Source of the DNA: Symsagittifera roscoffensis
Taxonomy: Eukaryota > Xenacoelomorpha > Acoela > Convolutidae
Direction: 5' to 3'
NCBI RefSeq assembly: GCF_963678635.1
Contig: NC_087070.1
Location: forward strand, 2,609,157 to 2,673,156
DNA length: 64,000 nt
The stretch's first letter is position 1; every line of letters starts with the position of its first letter. The position numbers and the translations under genes were made by a program. This document shows, piece by piece, positions 21,200 to 32,432 of this stretch. The notes below the pieces were generated by a model. It was given only the letters and a program-made list of their open reading frames with translations. It had not been told where the DNA came from and did not search any database.

Positions 21200-21201
<2 letters not shown>
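20090..21201. other. unassigned interval right of E1
   Basis: No recognisable repeat or gene. A plus-strand open frame of 129 codons at 20295-20684 is basic and aromatic-rich, has no motif I recognise, and overlaps a second frame at 20591-20785. I see no support that it is a real gene. The interval ends at the TA microsatellite. Confidence 0.5.

Positions 21202-21267
<66 letters not shown>
21202..21267. repeat. (TA)n microsatellite
   Basis: An uninterrupted run of about 33 TA dinucleotides. It sits just left of the minus-strand retroelement array. Confidence 0.95.
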
Positions 21268-21268
<1 letters not shown>

Positions 21269-21922
21269 CAATTCCTGCTTTTCTACTGCAACATAAAAAT
21301 ACAATAGGATTCCGAACAAGAAAATCACCATTCTCTTTAAACAAAATAAGAAAAAAATTCAAAAAAAATTACCGCGAATTGAAAAAAAAAAACTACGAAA
21401 ATCAGCTTTCGGGGTGTTCATTGAACCATACGCAGAAAATAGCAATATAGAAATATTGTCAGATTTGAGTATTCAACTGCAAATGTTCTGCGATAGCGTT
21501 GATCGGAACCGAGTTAATCGATAAAGAAAAGCATTTTATTAGTTACGTGACTTTAACATGACGTTTTGATCCAATAGGTATAACTTGAAAATTATCGATC
21601 GTCTCCAAAATCACATTATATGTTGTTAGCCTACAATCTTCAAAAAATTTTAATCTCACAAAACTAAGTTTGAAACAAAGGTACAATTTAATTATTTCAA
21701 CTTCTTCTTTATTAAATAGCAATGAAATGGTTGATCTTCTTTACTTTCAAGAGGTCTAAAATTGATCACATATAGTTCCTGTCAACACTTTTCCAATTTT
21801 GTGGCTTTAAAAATCGTTGAATAGCTCAGCTTGTTAAACACGAAAAGCAATTATAAAAATAGTCCGAAACAAATTTAAGTTTTCCAGAGATCCTTTAGAG
21901 ATCTAAATTACAGCAATTGATT

Positions 21923-22204
21923 TCAGCTACAAACTTGGTTAAATTGAACGGTTCTGAATTTTCGTTCGATATTGTTTTTGGTACAGAAGTTTTTCATAGT
22001 TTTTCCTTCAAGCACGCGAGAATTTCTTTTAAGTACGTAGAATTTTTTATATTTCAACCCACCCTGCTTTGACTTTGTGAGTTTTACTGACCGAAATTCT
22101 GAGTATCGATCAATTGCTACTAACGAGTATATTTTTTCTTCTCTGATCTTCTGAAGGCCCTGTGTAATCAAATTGGACTTCCTGTCCCGCTGCGTGAACT
22201 GCAA
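21923..22204 (-). pseudogene. pol: gypsy-like integrase fragment (copy A)
   Basis: A 93-codon minus-strand frame reads YSLVAIDRYSEFRSVKLTKS, the start of the retroviral integrase core with the first catalytic Asp (..VDRFSK.. in typical gypsy). Its end has NNIERKFRTVQFNQ. The second Asp and the Glu are not identifiable in this frame. It is the counterpart of the piece at 26640-26790. Integrase would have joined cDNA to chromosomal DNA. Confidence 0.55.
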
Positions 22205-23208
22205 CAGAGACTTAGTAGAGTTTTTTAATTGAAATTTTTAGCATTCTTGCCATCTCGTGCAGTTTCTTCACTCATCTGCCATGTTGACGATAACATGACG
22301 CATGTGGACGATATCAATATGCACAAGTAGTTGGATACGACAAGTATGTCCTCCTGGCCCGGATGTCCACGGTGTTACTCATTTCAACACCACCGGTCTC
22401 AATTATGCTGAAACCGCCAAGCGACTGTCGACTAAAATGCAGTCGTCAGTTTTCGATAACTGCCAGTTGATGTCAGAGAACTTTTTTATTTGGGGCAACG
22501 ATTTCGAACCCTTGTTAATCGTTTCATTTTGTGAGCCTGCATAGTCTATCCAACCACAGAGACCTCTAGGTTAGCTCCCCTAAAAGTTTTTGTAAAATAG
22601 CCTGGAAATAATGAGATTCACGTTCCCAGGCTGTTCTGACAACCTAAATTCGTCACGTCTGGTGTAAGTTCTACTTTTACGATGGGTACTGTCTCGTTTT
22701 TTGTGATTTTTGTTTCGAATTTTTACAAGCATATTTCCAGGTCATGTAATGGTGTCGTCGATGATGCTTATGTCCCAAAAGGAGAATAATTTAGTTGTTG
22801 GCTCGGGTTTCGCGACCTGGGCTGACTCTCCCCATCCTATTTTCGGTCTGTCACGTTCTGAATTCTACTATTTTAATCCGTTCTTTAATCCTCTGTCAAT
22901 TTTCTTGTCCTCGGGAATGTTGTTTCTGTCACCTCCCATTCAGTAACGTGTAATGCTTCCTCAACCGCTCCCTTGCTCATTTCCGACCATTCATTTGAAC
23001 TGTTTTTTCTCAAATTTCCTTTTCCATTTTGCTTGCTTTTTCCTTTGCTTTCGATTTTGAGTTGAACAATTGAATTGAATGAGGCAGTTTTATCAGTCCT
23101 GAATTTTGATCGTTTTTGTTCCTGTCCAGCTTGGATCTTTTTGGAAAGTTTTGGTTGCTATAGCAACTGTTTGATGATGCAGTACGTTTGTGCGATTCGG
23201 TTTCGTGT

Positions 23209-23421
23209 TCAGAATTTTTGAGAAAGATTTAGCCCATTTTCCTTGCTTATTCGTTTGTTCAAACTGTTAAAAAATATTTGAAAATTTTTTGACCTAACTA
23301 ACAATTTCTTCTCCAGTTTAGATTCTGGCCGAGGGTCTTCATTACATTCTCTTGAAAGAGAATCAGCTGTACCCATATCCTTACCTGGAATAGCTACTAT
23401 TTTGAACGTATAAGGTATCAA
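23209..23421 (-). pseudogene. pol: gypsy-like RNase H end (copy A)
   Basis: A 70-codon minus-strand frame starts MIPYTFKIVAIPGKDMGTA and continues DSLSRE. This matches the conserved IPGK.N..AD.LSR close of the Ty3/Gypsy RNase H domain. It lies between the RT (24.2-24.66 kb) and the integrase (21.9-22.2 kb), as expected on this strand. Copy B has the same block as IAGTQVG..DYLS near 27750. Confidence 0.7.
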
Positions 23422-23503
23422 TCTATCTACTCAGCGGATTAGGCGGGAGTGGCAGGTTTTGTTCAACAGGTTTGCATCCAGAGTCGACGCTAGTGCCCTA
23501 TGT

Positions 23504-24168
23504 TATGTGGCATTTGTGAACTCTTTGCCAGTTAGACAATGTTTGAATCGGTCAATAAATCACACCACTAATTGCTCCTTACCCGTTGTGATGGCGTCGC
23601 ATTTGATTCGTGTATCTTCATAGGAAAGTTTAATAATTTTCAGTTTTTTTTCTCATTTTACTCGCTCAATGAAGGTCGAGATTGTCTGTCAGACTTGTCG
23701 CGTTTGAACAAAATTTCACACCACTATGTGGCATTTGTGAACTCTTTGCCAGTTAGACAATGTTTGAATCGGTCACTAAATCATCCCACTAGTTGCTCCT
23801 TACCCGTTGTGATGGCGTCACATTTGATTCGTGTATCTTCATAGGAAAGTTTAATAATTTTCAGTTTTTTTTTTCTCATTTTACTCGCTCAATGAAGGTC
23901 GAGATTGTCTGTCAGACTTGCCGCGTTTGAACAAAATTTCACACCACTATGTGGCATTTGTGAACTCTTTGCCAGTTAGACAATGTTTGAATCGGTCACT
24001 AAATCACCCCACTAGTTGCTCCTTACCCGTTGTGATGGCGTCACATTTGATTCGTGTATCTTCATAGGAAAGTTTAATAACTTTCAGTTTTTTTTTTCTC
24101 ATTTTACTCGCTCAATGAAGGTCGAAATTGTCTGTCAGACTTGCCGCGTTTGAATAAAATTTCGCTAG
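23504..24168. repeat. three tandem copies of a 222 bp unit
   Basis: Units start at 23504, 23725 and 23948 with TATGTGGCATTTGTGAACTC and run through GACTTGYCGCGTTTGAA. Spacing is 221 and 223 bp, with only a few differences plus T-run length changes. The unit belongs to the RNase H part of copy A, where copy B has it once (27920-28300). It is a local amplification inside a decayed gene. Confidence 0.9.
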
Positions 24169-24169
24169 T

Positions 24170-24660
24170 TGTTGATACTACACATTATCTGCCTCAAGTT
24201 GTTTAGGTGACTTCTGAAGAGTCTGTTTCAAAATCGCTTCTGTTTTCTAAGGATTGGGTGTAAACCCAATCTCCTATAAACTGTGTTCTAGCTAGCCGTC
24301 TTACCTCATTTTTGAAAAACTCGTCCTTTGAAATTTTCAGGGCAGGATTTTCCTCATCAAGTTATTCTAACACGTTAGTTACCACCTTTTTGTGTTCAAT
24401 TTCTTTCCCTTTTGAGACAATTAATAAATCATCCATAAAATAAAACGTGTTTTTAGTGTTGATAATAATTCAGTCCAATAGGCTTTGGAACTCTGCTGGC
24501 TTGTCAGCTAGTCCAAAAAAAGCTGTAAGAAAGCTGTATGTACCGGTTCCCTTTCCTCCAGCAATTTTGAATTACCTTGTTTGGCAATCCCTGCAGTCTG
24601 TGCATATTGACTATAGGCTAACTTTGGTCCTGAACTGGAAAAACTAATGTTCCGGCTGAT
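24170..24660 (-). pseudogene. pol: gypsy-like reverse transcriptase fragment (copy A)
   Basis: The minus strand, read in slightly shifting frames, gives GGKGTGTYSFLTAFFGLADKPAEFQ (described only in part), then TFYFMDDLLIVSKGKEIEHK. The MDD codons are at 24428-24436, followed by a primer-grip-like stretch (ALKISKDEFFKNEV) and KTEAILKQTLQKSPKQLE. This is the motif B, C, D and thumb order of Ty3/Gypsy RT, with FMDD at the active site. Stops and a frameshift near 24235 break it. RT would copy RNA to DNA. Confidence 0.75.
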
Positions 24661-25071
24661 TTGGCAGTCTCCCATTCACACCCCGTCCAATAATTCAAGA
24701 GTTGAGTATTTATTCTCCGTTAGGAGTTGGGTATTTATTCTTAAACAATTGTCTATTGTTTACTTCGTAAAACCCACATGATTATTAGATTTCCTACTGA
24801 TGATCAAACAATTCTTTAAACTTCACGTAAGGTTTTCGATTCCAACCATCCGATTGCTCGCACAATAGAACGTCAAACCTCGATCTTTTTTAGTGCAAGA
24901 TTTTTTGTAAGGTTCACCCCACTTTGTTTTGTAGTAGTCAACTGAGGAAGCATCTTTTTCTGCGCCTCTTATGAGAAGGTTTCTGAGCACTAGCCATCCC
25001 ACTTAATGAGCTCTAAGTATTGTAATTGGGTGTTTATAGTGAGCTACAAACTGTGCTGGCATCTTCAGTTT

Positions 25072-25257
25072 TTATACCAGATTAAATTTTGTTCGTTTCG
25101 ACAAGTTCAAGATTTGTATGGCCAATGTGTGACTCCCCGCATTCACTGTGATAGATGAATCTCTTCTTATTTCATTTTGGACCGTGTTTTCATTGTTCAG
25201 CCTATTTTGAGTGTAATGTTTGTTTTGTCTAATCAATTCAGTCTCTAGTTCTATCAA
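25072..25257 (-). pseudogene. possible gag/linker scrap of copy A
   Basis: A 61-codon minus-strand frame (MIELETELIRQNKHYTQNRL, polar and charged) lies upstream of the RT on the same strand. No motif was recognised; position alone suggests a gag or protease-linker remnant. It could also be chance. Confidence 0.2.
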
Positions 25258-26639
25258 AACTAATTCAAAATAGTCGGATAAAGCAATTTTTTGTACTAGT
25301 TTGCACTCTTAATCTGAATTCACCGCGTCCTCGTTTACTTCAGTGAATTGCTTCGACAGACTCATTTTCTTCAAATGTCCATCCATGAAGTTCTAGCGCA
25401 CCTGTTACATGGTATTTTTTCCAAACCAGTCCGCAGTCAATGCGGCGTGGAATGATTCCAGAGTTTCTTGTGAAGTCTCCACATGCGGTTTTTTAACACA
25501 TTGTTTTATTTTGTTATGTGTTCATTTTTGGCCTGTTTCTTTTTTCTTTCTCTGTTCTCTATCACAACCGTATCTCTTGCCATTCTAACGAAAACGTCAA
25601 ATAAAAAATCTAAATAACTAAATTACACCCTATGCTTTTTTACAGCAAGATAAATCACAAGAGTTGTCCAAACTTGAAAATCACCAACATTTTTATTAGT
25701 GTCTTTGAACAAAACTTGTAAAAACTGAAAAATTACTTAAAGTGACTTATCAATTTTCGGGGTGAGCTTTGAACTATACGCTGATGATTTTTGGTGAATT
25801 TTCTCTATTTTCCTCTCAGAAATCGGCAATTCAAAAAAAATGTCAGAAATGATTAATCAAATGAAAATGTTCTGTAACAGCGTTGATCGGAACTGAGTTA
25901 ACCTAAAAAAGTATTTTAAGAGCTTTGCGAATTAAACATGTAGATTTCATCAAAAAGTTATAACTTGAAAGTTATTTATCGTCTCCAAAAGTTCAAATAT
26001 ATTCATACATGGCCACTACCTGGTAAATTATGGAAAAAAATTTTTTGTTGGTTTCTTGGACGAAAAGAAAACCCCATGGCTTTGAAGTACAAGTTAAAAG
26101 TTGACATCGTTCTTCGGTAGCCTACAAATTAGGGTCTTGGAATTTTTATAAACTCACAAAACAAATTTCAAAACAAATTTACACATTAATTATGTCTAGT
26201 TTCAAGCTTCTTCACTGAGTGGCTAACAAATTGGTTGACCTTCTTTACTCTTAAGAGGTCTAAAGTTGATCAAGATATGATTTCTCTGAACAATTTTTTT
26301 TAACTTTAAATAATCGTTAAAATGCTCATTTTGTTAAGCGCAATTGACGATTTTAGAAAAAGTCCAAAAATGCTTTTGTTCATTCAGAGATCCTTTAGAG
26401 ATCTATGTTATAGCGATTCGTTTCACTATAATCATGATTGAATTGAACAGTTCTGAGGTTATAGTCTCAACTAGACCTTATCCTTCATGGTCGCCCACTC
26501 AGCGAAATTTTTGTTGGATATTGTTTTTGGTATAAAAATTTTTTGGCAAAAAACTAAACCCGATAAATGATCATTTTTCATTCCAGTATTGCATGCATAT
26601 CGCTATAAGTACGTTGAAATTTTATCGAGGATTTCCCAC

Positions 26640-26790
26640 CCTTCCGCGTTCATTTGGAGAATTTCCTGGATAAAAATTCTGAGTATCAATTGTGGTCATG
26701 ATCCCCTAGTGGTCATGCGTAATCTAATTGGTAATTGAACTTCATCTCCCGGCTTCGTGAGCAGCGGCAGAGGTTTAGCGGAGTTTTTTG
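26640..26790 (-). pseudogene. pol: integrase-like fragment (copy B)
   Basis: DNA homologous to 22070-22215: both contain AAATTCTGAGTATC followed by a variable stretch, then a GTGARCWGCRRCAGAG phrase and a TTTTTTGAA..GACATTT-type end. Translated on the minus strand it keeps only YSEF of the integrase core. Confidence 0.45.
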
Positions 26791-27699
26791 AACTGACATT
26801 TCCAGTTTTTCTAACATATTTTGTGCAACTTCTCCACTCCACTGCCAAGTTGACCGAATCTTATTCTGGTGGCGCCACCTTAAGTTGTTGGATACGACAA
26901 GTACGGCCTCCTGGTCCCGACTTTCACTGTGTTACTCTTTGTAATACCACCATTATCAATTGTGCTGGTACCGCCGAGCGATTGTCGACTACAATGCAGT
27001 CGTCAGACTTCGATTGCTGCCAGTTGATGTTTGTCGTGTTTGTATCTGCGCCAATGAGGTCGAATACTTGTCGACCCATTTGTTCAATTAACCTGCATAG
27101 CCTCGAAAGATCTGGTCAGATGGCTAACTTTTATTTCTGGATGAACGATGCTCACTTCTTAGCTGCAATCGTTGTCTTCTGCTGTGAGTTCTCCTTCTAC
27201 GTTAGGCACTTTCTCGTTTTTTTGTTTTCCGAATCTTTACGCTTACAGGCAAATTTCCGGGTGGCATACTTGGGTTTTCGCTATTGAATACTTCCCAAAA
27301 TGACTTTAGTTTAGTTGTTGGCTCTGGTTTCTCTTCATAAGCTGACGCTCCCTACAATCTTTTATATCTCGACTTCTCCTTTTCCATCTCGCTGGCTTTT
27401 TCTTTTGCTTTCAATTATTTTGATTTGACCAAATGTATTGAACAAAAGAGTTCGCATTAACTGCCTTGCGGCAACTTTGGCAGTCTTGAATTTTTATCGT
27501 TTTCGGCCTGGTCGAGCTTTCTGCGTTTTGTAACGTTTTGCTCGCTACATCAAACGTGCAATGACGCAGTACGTTTGTTCAATTAGGAGTACGTTGTGTT
27601 CAAAATATTCTAAATTTATTTCATTCCAGTTGAGCCCAATTTTTCGGCTTAGTCGAATGTTTAAACAGTCGAAGCGTATGAAAAATTTCAAATTAAGTT

Positions 27700-28260
27700 A
27701 CAGCGAATTTTTCATCCAGTTAATTTTCCTGCCAAGGATCACCATTAGGTTCTGTTGAAAGATAATCAACAATACCCACTTGTGTACCCGCAATATGTAC
27801 TGATTCAAACTGATCACAATATATCCATTAAGGGGGTTTTCATGGGTTGGTAGGTTTTATTTGAACACTTTCCATGTTAAGCCGTAAAGCGACGATAGTT
27901 ATTTATGATCTGTGTCAGTCAATTGGGAACTCTTTGCCGAGTAGATAATGTTTGAATTGTTCATCCAAAAATGATAGCTCATAAGTGGAAAACATTCTTT
28001 TTGCGTGTTCAGATAGCGAGATATAGAAAAAAAGTAGAATCCATCTTCTCTCTCCTGATATTTGTTCCAGGGTTACTCCTAGCTCGCTGTGACCGGCTAC
28101 ATATTTGATTCGTGTATCTTAGAGGGGTATTTTGGTTTAAGAAATGTTTGCAGCCACGTTTTTCAAATAAGCGAAGACTAATAACTGTTTTTCCCCAATC
28201 AAGTTCCTCTTCTGGAAGTTTGATAGTTTTCAACTTTTCCTTCTCATTTGGCCGCGCAAT
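27700..28260 (-). pseudogene. pol: RNase H-like fragment (copy B)
   Basis: The minus strand keeps a degenerate closing motif (IAGTQVG..DYLSTEPNGDP) near 27720-27790. A 74-codon frame at 28009-28233 includes NIRREKMDSTFFLYLAI, resembling the EREALA...YL helix of RNase H. Homologous to 23209-23900 of copy A. Confidence 0.45.
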
Positions 28261-28419
28261 TAATATCCAAGCTGTCTGTCAGACTTGTCGCGTTTAAGTG
28301 TTTATACTACCCATGAACGACCTAAGTTGCTTAAGTGATTTAGAAAATTCTGTGTTACTATGGCTTCTGTTTTTGTAATTGTGGGTGTAACCACACTGTC
28401 CTATAAGCTTCAACCTAGC

Positions 28420-28720
28420 CAATTTATTTCATTCTCGAAAAGCTTGCCATTGAAGATTTTTAGGGCTTTGTTTTTATCATCAAATTTTCTCACACATTTG
28501 TTCTCATTTTCCGACTCTTTTAAGACGATTATTATAACATCCGAAAAAAAATGCGTTTTCAGCGATGTTAACAGTTCTTTTCAGGGCCTTTTGGAACTCT
28601 GCTGGCATCTCAGCTATTCCAGAAAAACCTGTAAAAAATTTGTATGTAGCAGTTGTCTGTCCCGTAACAAAATTCAGGTTGCATTGATAGTCTGCCTTTG
28701 ATTATGGGCACAATTTGGTC
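28420..28720 (-). pseudogene. pol: RT-like fragment (copy B)
   Basis: The minus strand reads ATYKFFTGFSGIAEMPAEFQ, matching TYSFLTAFFGLADKPAEFQ of copy A. The DD active site is degraded: FMDD in copy A corresponds to a FSDV-like string here. This confirms that A and B descend from one element. Confidence 0.55.
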
Positions 28721-29254
28721 CAGAATTGCGAAATACAGCGTTGCGGCTAAATTTGCAGTCACGATCTGACACACCCCGTCCATAGTTCATCAATATTGTG
28801 CATTTAGTGTTTGTTCTTAAACAAGTGTCCATCAATTGATTTCGCTTATAAGGCCAGCTTTATGGAGCCATCCTATTTCACGGTGATGACTATTGGAGCA
28901 ATGAAACACTCGGTTGTACACTTATACAACTGTTTGCAGTGACATCCATGAATAACGTCAAACATTCTTGTTATACATTCTGTGCCCTGTATGTGAATGG
29001 TTATTCCACTGCCTTTTTTGAATATGACACAGTGGTTAATTAAATTTTGTAAAACCCTCATGATTTTGAGATTTCCCCTGATGAGCACAGTACTGCTAAC
29101 CCATTAGCAAGTTACACCTCGATTTTTTAAAGGTGCAGGTTATTGTGTAGTGTTCACTCCTACTTTGTTTTAAGAAACAAACTCATGACGTATCTGTTTT
29201 TTTTGCTCTTTGATGAGAAAAAAAGTTTCTGAGCATTTGCCATCCGAACTGATG

Positions 29255-29545
29255 CAGAACTGATGTCTGATTTGAAACTTTTTGAACTGAGTTAACTAAT
29301 TAAGAAATTTTTTTTTAGTTATGTGAGTTAATCATGTAGATTTGATCGAAAAGGTAGAATTTAAAACTTATTCATTGTCTGCAAAACTACAATTATACTC
29401 ATACATGGAACTACTAATAGACAAGTTATGGAGAAAGTATGATGTTGGTTTTTCGGATAAAAATAAAACCTACTGGCCTTGCGGTACAAGTTACAAGTTC
29501 ACATCTTTCATCGCTAGCCTCCAAATTTGGGTCTTGGAAAACTTA
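29255..29545 (-). repeat. third partial copy (C) of the minus-strand repeat
   Basis: The segment matches 25881-26170 of copy B (ACTGAGTTAACTAA, TCATGTAGATTTGATC, CTCATACATGG) and continues into the duplicated block at 29546. It shows that the array has at least three head-to-tail members. Confidence 0.55.
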
Positions 29546-32053
29546 TAAACTCATAAAATTACTTTAAAACAAAGGTACGCATTAAGTATTTCAAGTTTCA
29601 AGCTTCTCCCTGAGTGGCTAATAAATTGATTGACCTTCTTCACTCTTAGGAGGATCTATAAAACAGATAGAGATATAGTTTTTCTCAAGACTGCAAAATT
29701 CTATCTTTAAAATAATCTTTGAATTGCTCAGCTCGTTAAACACGAATGACAATTTTCGATTTTTTTTTAGCAATACAGAGTTTATCAAACCATATCTTTA
29801 AAATCAAGAGCAGGTCTGAAATCGCCGTAGTCCAACAAAAGGGTATCCCCATTTCGGTTAGATTGTATTGAGATAAGAATCTTGCTGGATGTGCCATGTG
29901 ATAACTTAAGAAAACTCTTTTCACTCAAGGATGTTAAACTAATATGAGCTCCAAGAAGTTAATTTAAAACTTTTTTTGTTTTTCTTTGTTCTACTGGCTT
30001 AGTCCCTTAGCTGCTTTTTACGACTGACTTGCAGTCTTTCTCTTTTTTGGTCAGCACAAATGGCCTTCAAATTAAGAACAATGATTGCAAGTTACTGTGC
30101 AAATAGGACAGATCGTTTCGACCGTGGTCTTTGAAAAACAACTACAAAAAAATGGCATTAGAATTCTCCAAAAGGTAAACTGAATAAAACTAATATGAAT
30201 AATCACGATTGAAAGTTCTTTAATACGGTATATCACTCAACTCAGACCGATGATTATTTGTGGTACCTGATTTTGTGTGGAAAACCAAAAGAAAAAAAAA
30301 ACAAATTTAAAACACCCGAATACAAAATTCCTCCCCTTTTCAATGGTAGGAACAATAACAATATGCATAATATAGGTACAATCAAGATTACTACAACCGC
30401 ATTATCGCATGGTTTCAGAGATAATCTCGATAAGATTGAACGATTCTGAAGTCGTAGTCGGGCTGAAATGCGACAATACAACTTATGATAACTGGAAGCG
30501 CCTTTAAGTTAGAAGATATTTGACTAAAAATTGTTAGTGATCAATTTGAAGAGGTACTTTTTCTAAATGACAAACTTAAAAAACGACAAAAAACCCTGAG
30601 CTTTACAAGAAAATGATACAGGTTTAGATGTATTCAAGGGATGAGCTTCAAAAACAATAGTTGATATATGAGTAAATGTGGAAAATAGGTTTTGCTCAAA
30701 CTTTGCAATTTTGATATGAGGTCAGTGTTATGTTCATGTTGGTGAAGTTATAGAGTTATTTTTTCAAGTAGGCAGCCAGCGAACCGGATTATTTTTTTAT
30801 AACGTTTTTTTCTTCAATAGAAAAATAAAGTGAAATTTTTTCAGAGATTATTTAGATAGTTAAGAAATGCAACTTTCGAGTAAAACTTAGAAGGGCAAAC
30901 CAAAATTGCTACAATTGCCTGAATAAGAGTATATCAATTAAAAATGAGCTTGATTTTTTCAAAAAGTCAAACACAGCTTGCAAAAAGAAAATCATTTGCT
31001 TGTTGAAATTAATGATAAAGTTTAGCAACTGTGGTGAATCTAATAAGCAGTTGTCTAAGTTTTAGGAAGATGAAAGTTTTAACTTGCTGTGAAAGATTTT
31101 TTCAGGGAATTTTGAAAAAACTTTTAAGCGTATAAGGTTTGTATTAGCTCATATAAGTAATCTAGCGAATCTAGAGAATATCTAGCTAATGGAAATTGCT
31201 ACAATTGCCTGAATAAGAGTATATCAATTAAAAATGAGCTTGAGTTTTTCAAAAAATCAAACACAGCTTGCAAAACGAAAATCATTTGCTTGTTGAAACT
31301 AATTGTAAAGTTTAGCAACTGTGGTGAATCTAATAAGCAGTTGTCTAAGTTTTAGGAAGATGAAAGTTTTAACTTGCTGTGAAAGATTTTTTCAGGGAAT
31401 TTTGAAAAAACTTTTAAGCGTATAAGGTTTGTATTAGCTCATATAAGTAATCTAGCGAATCTAGAGAATATCTAGCTAATGGAAAGTTTTGCAAAAAGAC
31501 AGACAGAATAATTTTGGTTCAATTTTTGAAATCAGACTACAAAATGCAGTTCATTGTCCAAAATGCATAGAGTCAACTAAACAACAGTTTAAGCTCTCAG
31601 CAGTTATGCACTAAACAACAGTTATGCATAGAGTCAACTAAACAACACTTTTTCGTCTTGCCAGCAAAATTTTATTTTTATTAGACTTTTTTACGTACAG
31701 CAATGGATCAGGATTCCATTTTGATGTCAATTTGCATTGTGCGTCAAACCAATGCAAGTAATTAACCACGGCAATGAAGCAGGAAGTTACAGCCGCAATC
31801 AGATCCACCAAGTTCTACAAGAGGATCTAATCCACGTCCCCCGTCCACGTCATAATTCATATTTGGAACTAGTTTACCCAAACTTAATTTTATTTTGGTT
31901 TTGAGGTGTATATTTTTACAACTAACTTTTTTACATGAAGCGAAGCAGTTTGAACCTTGAAAGATTTTAGCATGACCTATGTTCAAAGATGGAGGACGTT
32001 AAATTGGCAAAAAGAATTATCTACAAAGTGATCACAATTTCATATTGACAAAG
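29546..32053. other. flanking DNA of unit 1, no gene recognised
   Basis: Continues the minus-strand repeat C for about 400 bp, then holds AT-rich unassigned sequence. Open frames at 30254-30481 (minus), 30258-30449 (plus) and 31762-31986 (minus) recur almost unchanged in unit 2, but only because the DNA is duplicated. No domain is recognised in any of them. Confidence 0.5.
30903..31482. repeat. 290 bp direct tandem repeat
   Basis: Two nearly identical 290 bp units (30903-31192 and 31193-31482) begin AAATTGCTACAATTGCCTGA and end CTAGCTAATGG. Unit 2 of the large duplication has this segment once (about 35398-35665), so the local duplication arose after, or was lost in one copy of, the large duplication. 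Confidence 0.9.
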
Positions 32054-32432
32054 TGGAACCAGATCTAAACTAGTATTTATCACTAGTTGTTATTAAGATA
32101 TTTTATCTCTATAAAATATTAAATACTAACCAATCGTACTCCATAAAACTAACAACCTAGTGATTTGTAAAGTGTTCAAACTACTTGTAGTTTCAACACC
32201 AGAACAATTTGAATTAAACTTAGAATACAGTTGTTCTCATTCTGGAACTAACTCGCGCAAACCGGTGTACACTAGATCTATTGAGACTGGGAGATATACG
32301 AGTAAGATTAGGATTGGCATTAGACTAAGAAGTTGCACGAATCTATGCGGCCGAAAATAAGATAGCGTGACGAGCAGACGGTGTACCTTATCTGAAATTA
32401 CTCTATGAGTACAGTAACCTATACATAACTCA
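32054..32432 (+). repeat. E2 LTR (unit 1)
   Basis: A 379 bp LTR begins TGGAACCAGATC and ends ATAACTCA. It is the same length as the three LTRs at 36239, 53634 and 56924. It contains a TATA-like CTATAAAATA about 65 bp in and a TTGTAGTTTCAA inverted-repeat block. It is preceded by ACAAAG and followed after two bases by a primer binding site at 32435. About a dozen differences separate it from the LTR at 36239. Confidence 0.9.

Larger units (their letters stand above)
21395..25740 (-). mobile_element. minus-strand gypsy-like remnant, copy A
   Basis: On the minus strand, from high to low coordinates, the segment carries RT, RNase H and integrase pieces, the Ty3/Gypsy order. The family differs from E1/E3: the RT active site is FMDD rather than YLDD. 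Copy B at 25757-29250 repeats the same layout and also shares the non-coding stretch at its low end (TTCGGGGTG...TTGATCGGAAC, 21403 and 25758). It is heavily decayed, with no intact ORF. No LTR ends could be fixed. The head-to-tail repetition suggests array formation by recombination. Confidence 0.65.
25757..29250 (-). mobile_element. minus-strand gypsy-like remnant, copy B
   Basis: This is a diverged head-to-tail repeat of copy A. The stretch at 25758-26340 matches 21403-21890 (including TTGATCGGAACTGAGTTAA and CAGAGATCCTTTAGAGATCT). Integrase-like DNA at 26640-26790, RNase H-like at 27700-28260 and RT-like at 28420-28720 follow in the same order. It is more decayed than copy A. The spacing of matching landmarks between A and B is about 4.36 kb. 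Confidence 0.6.

Noticed and set aside
23504-24168. Regular repeats that might be a CRISPR array.
   Set aside because: Units are 222 bp and contiguous with no spacers, inside a eukaryotic retroelement remnant.
30254-30481. 75-codon minus-strand ORF identical at 34769-34996.
   Set aside because: Identity follows from the large tandem duplication. No domain or further copy supports a gene.
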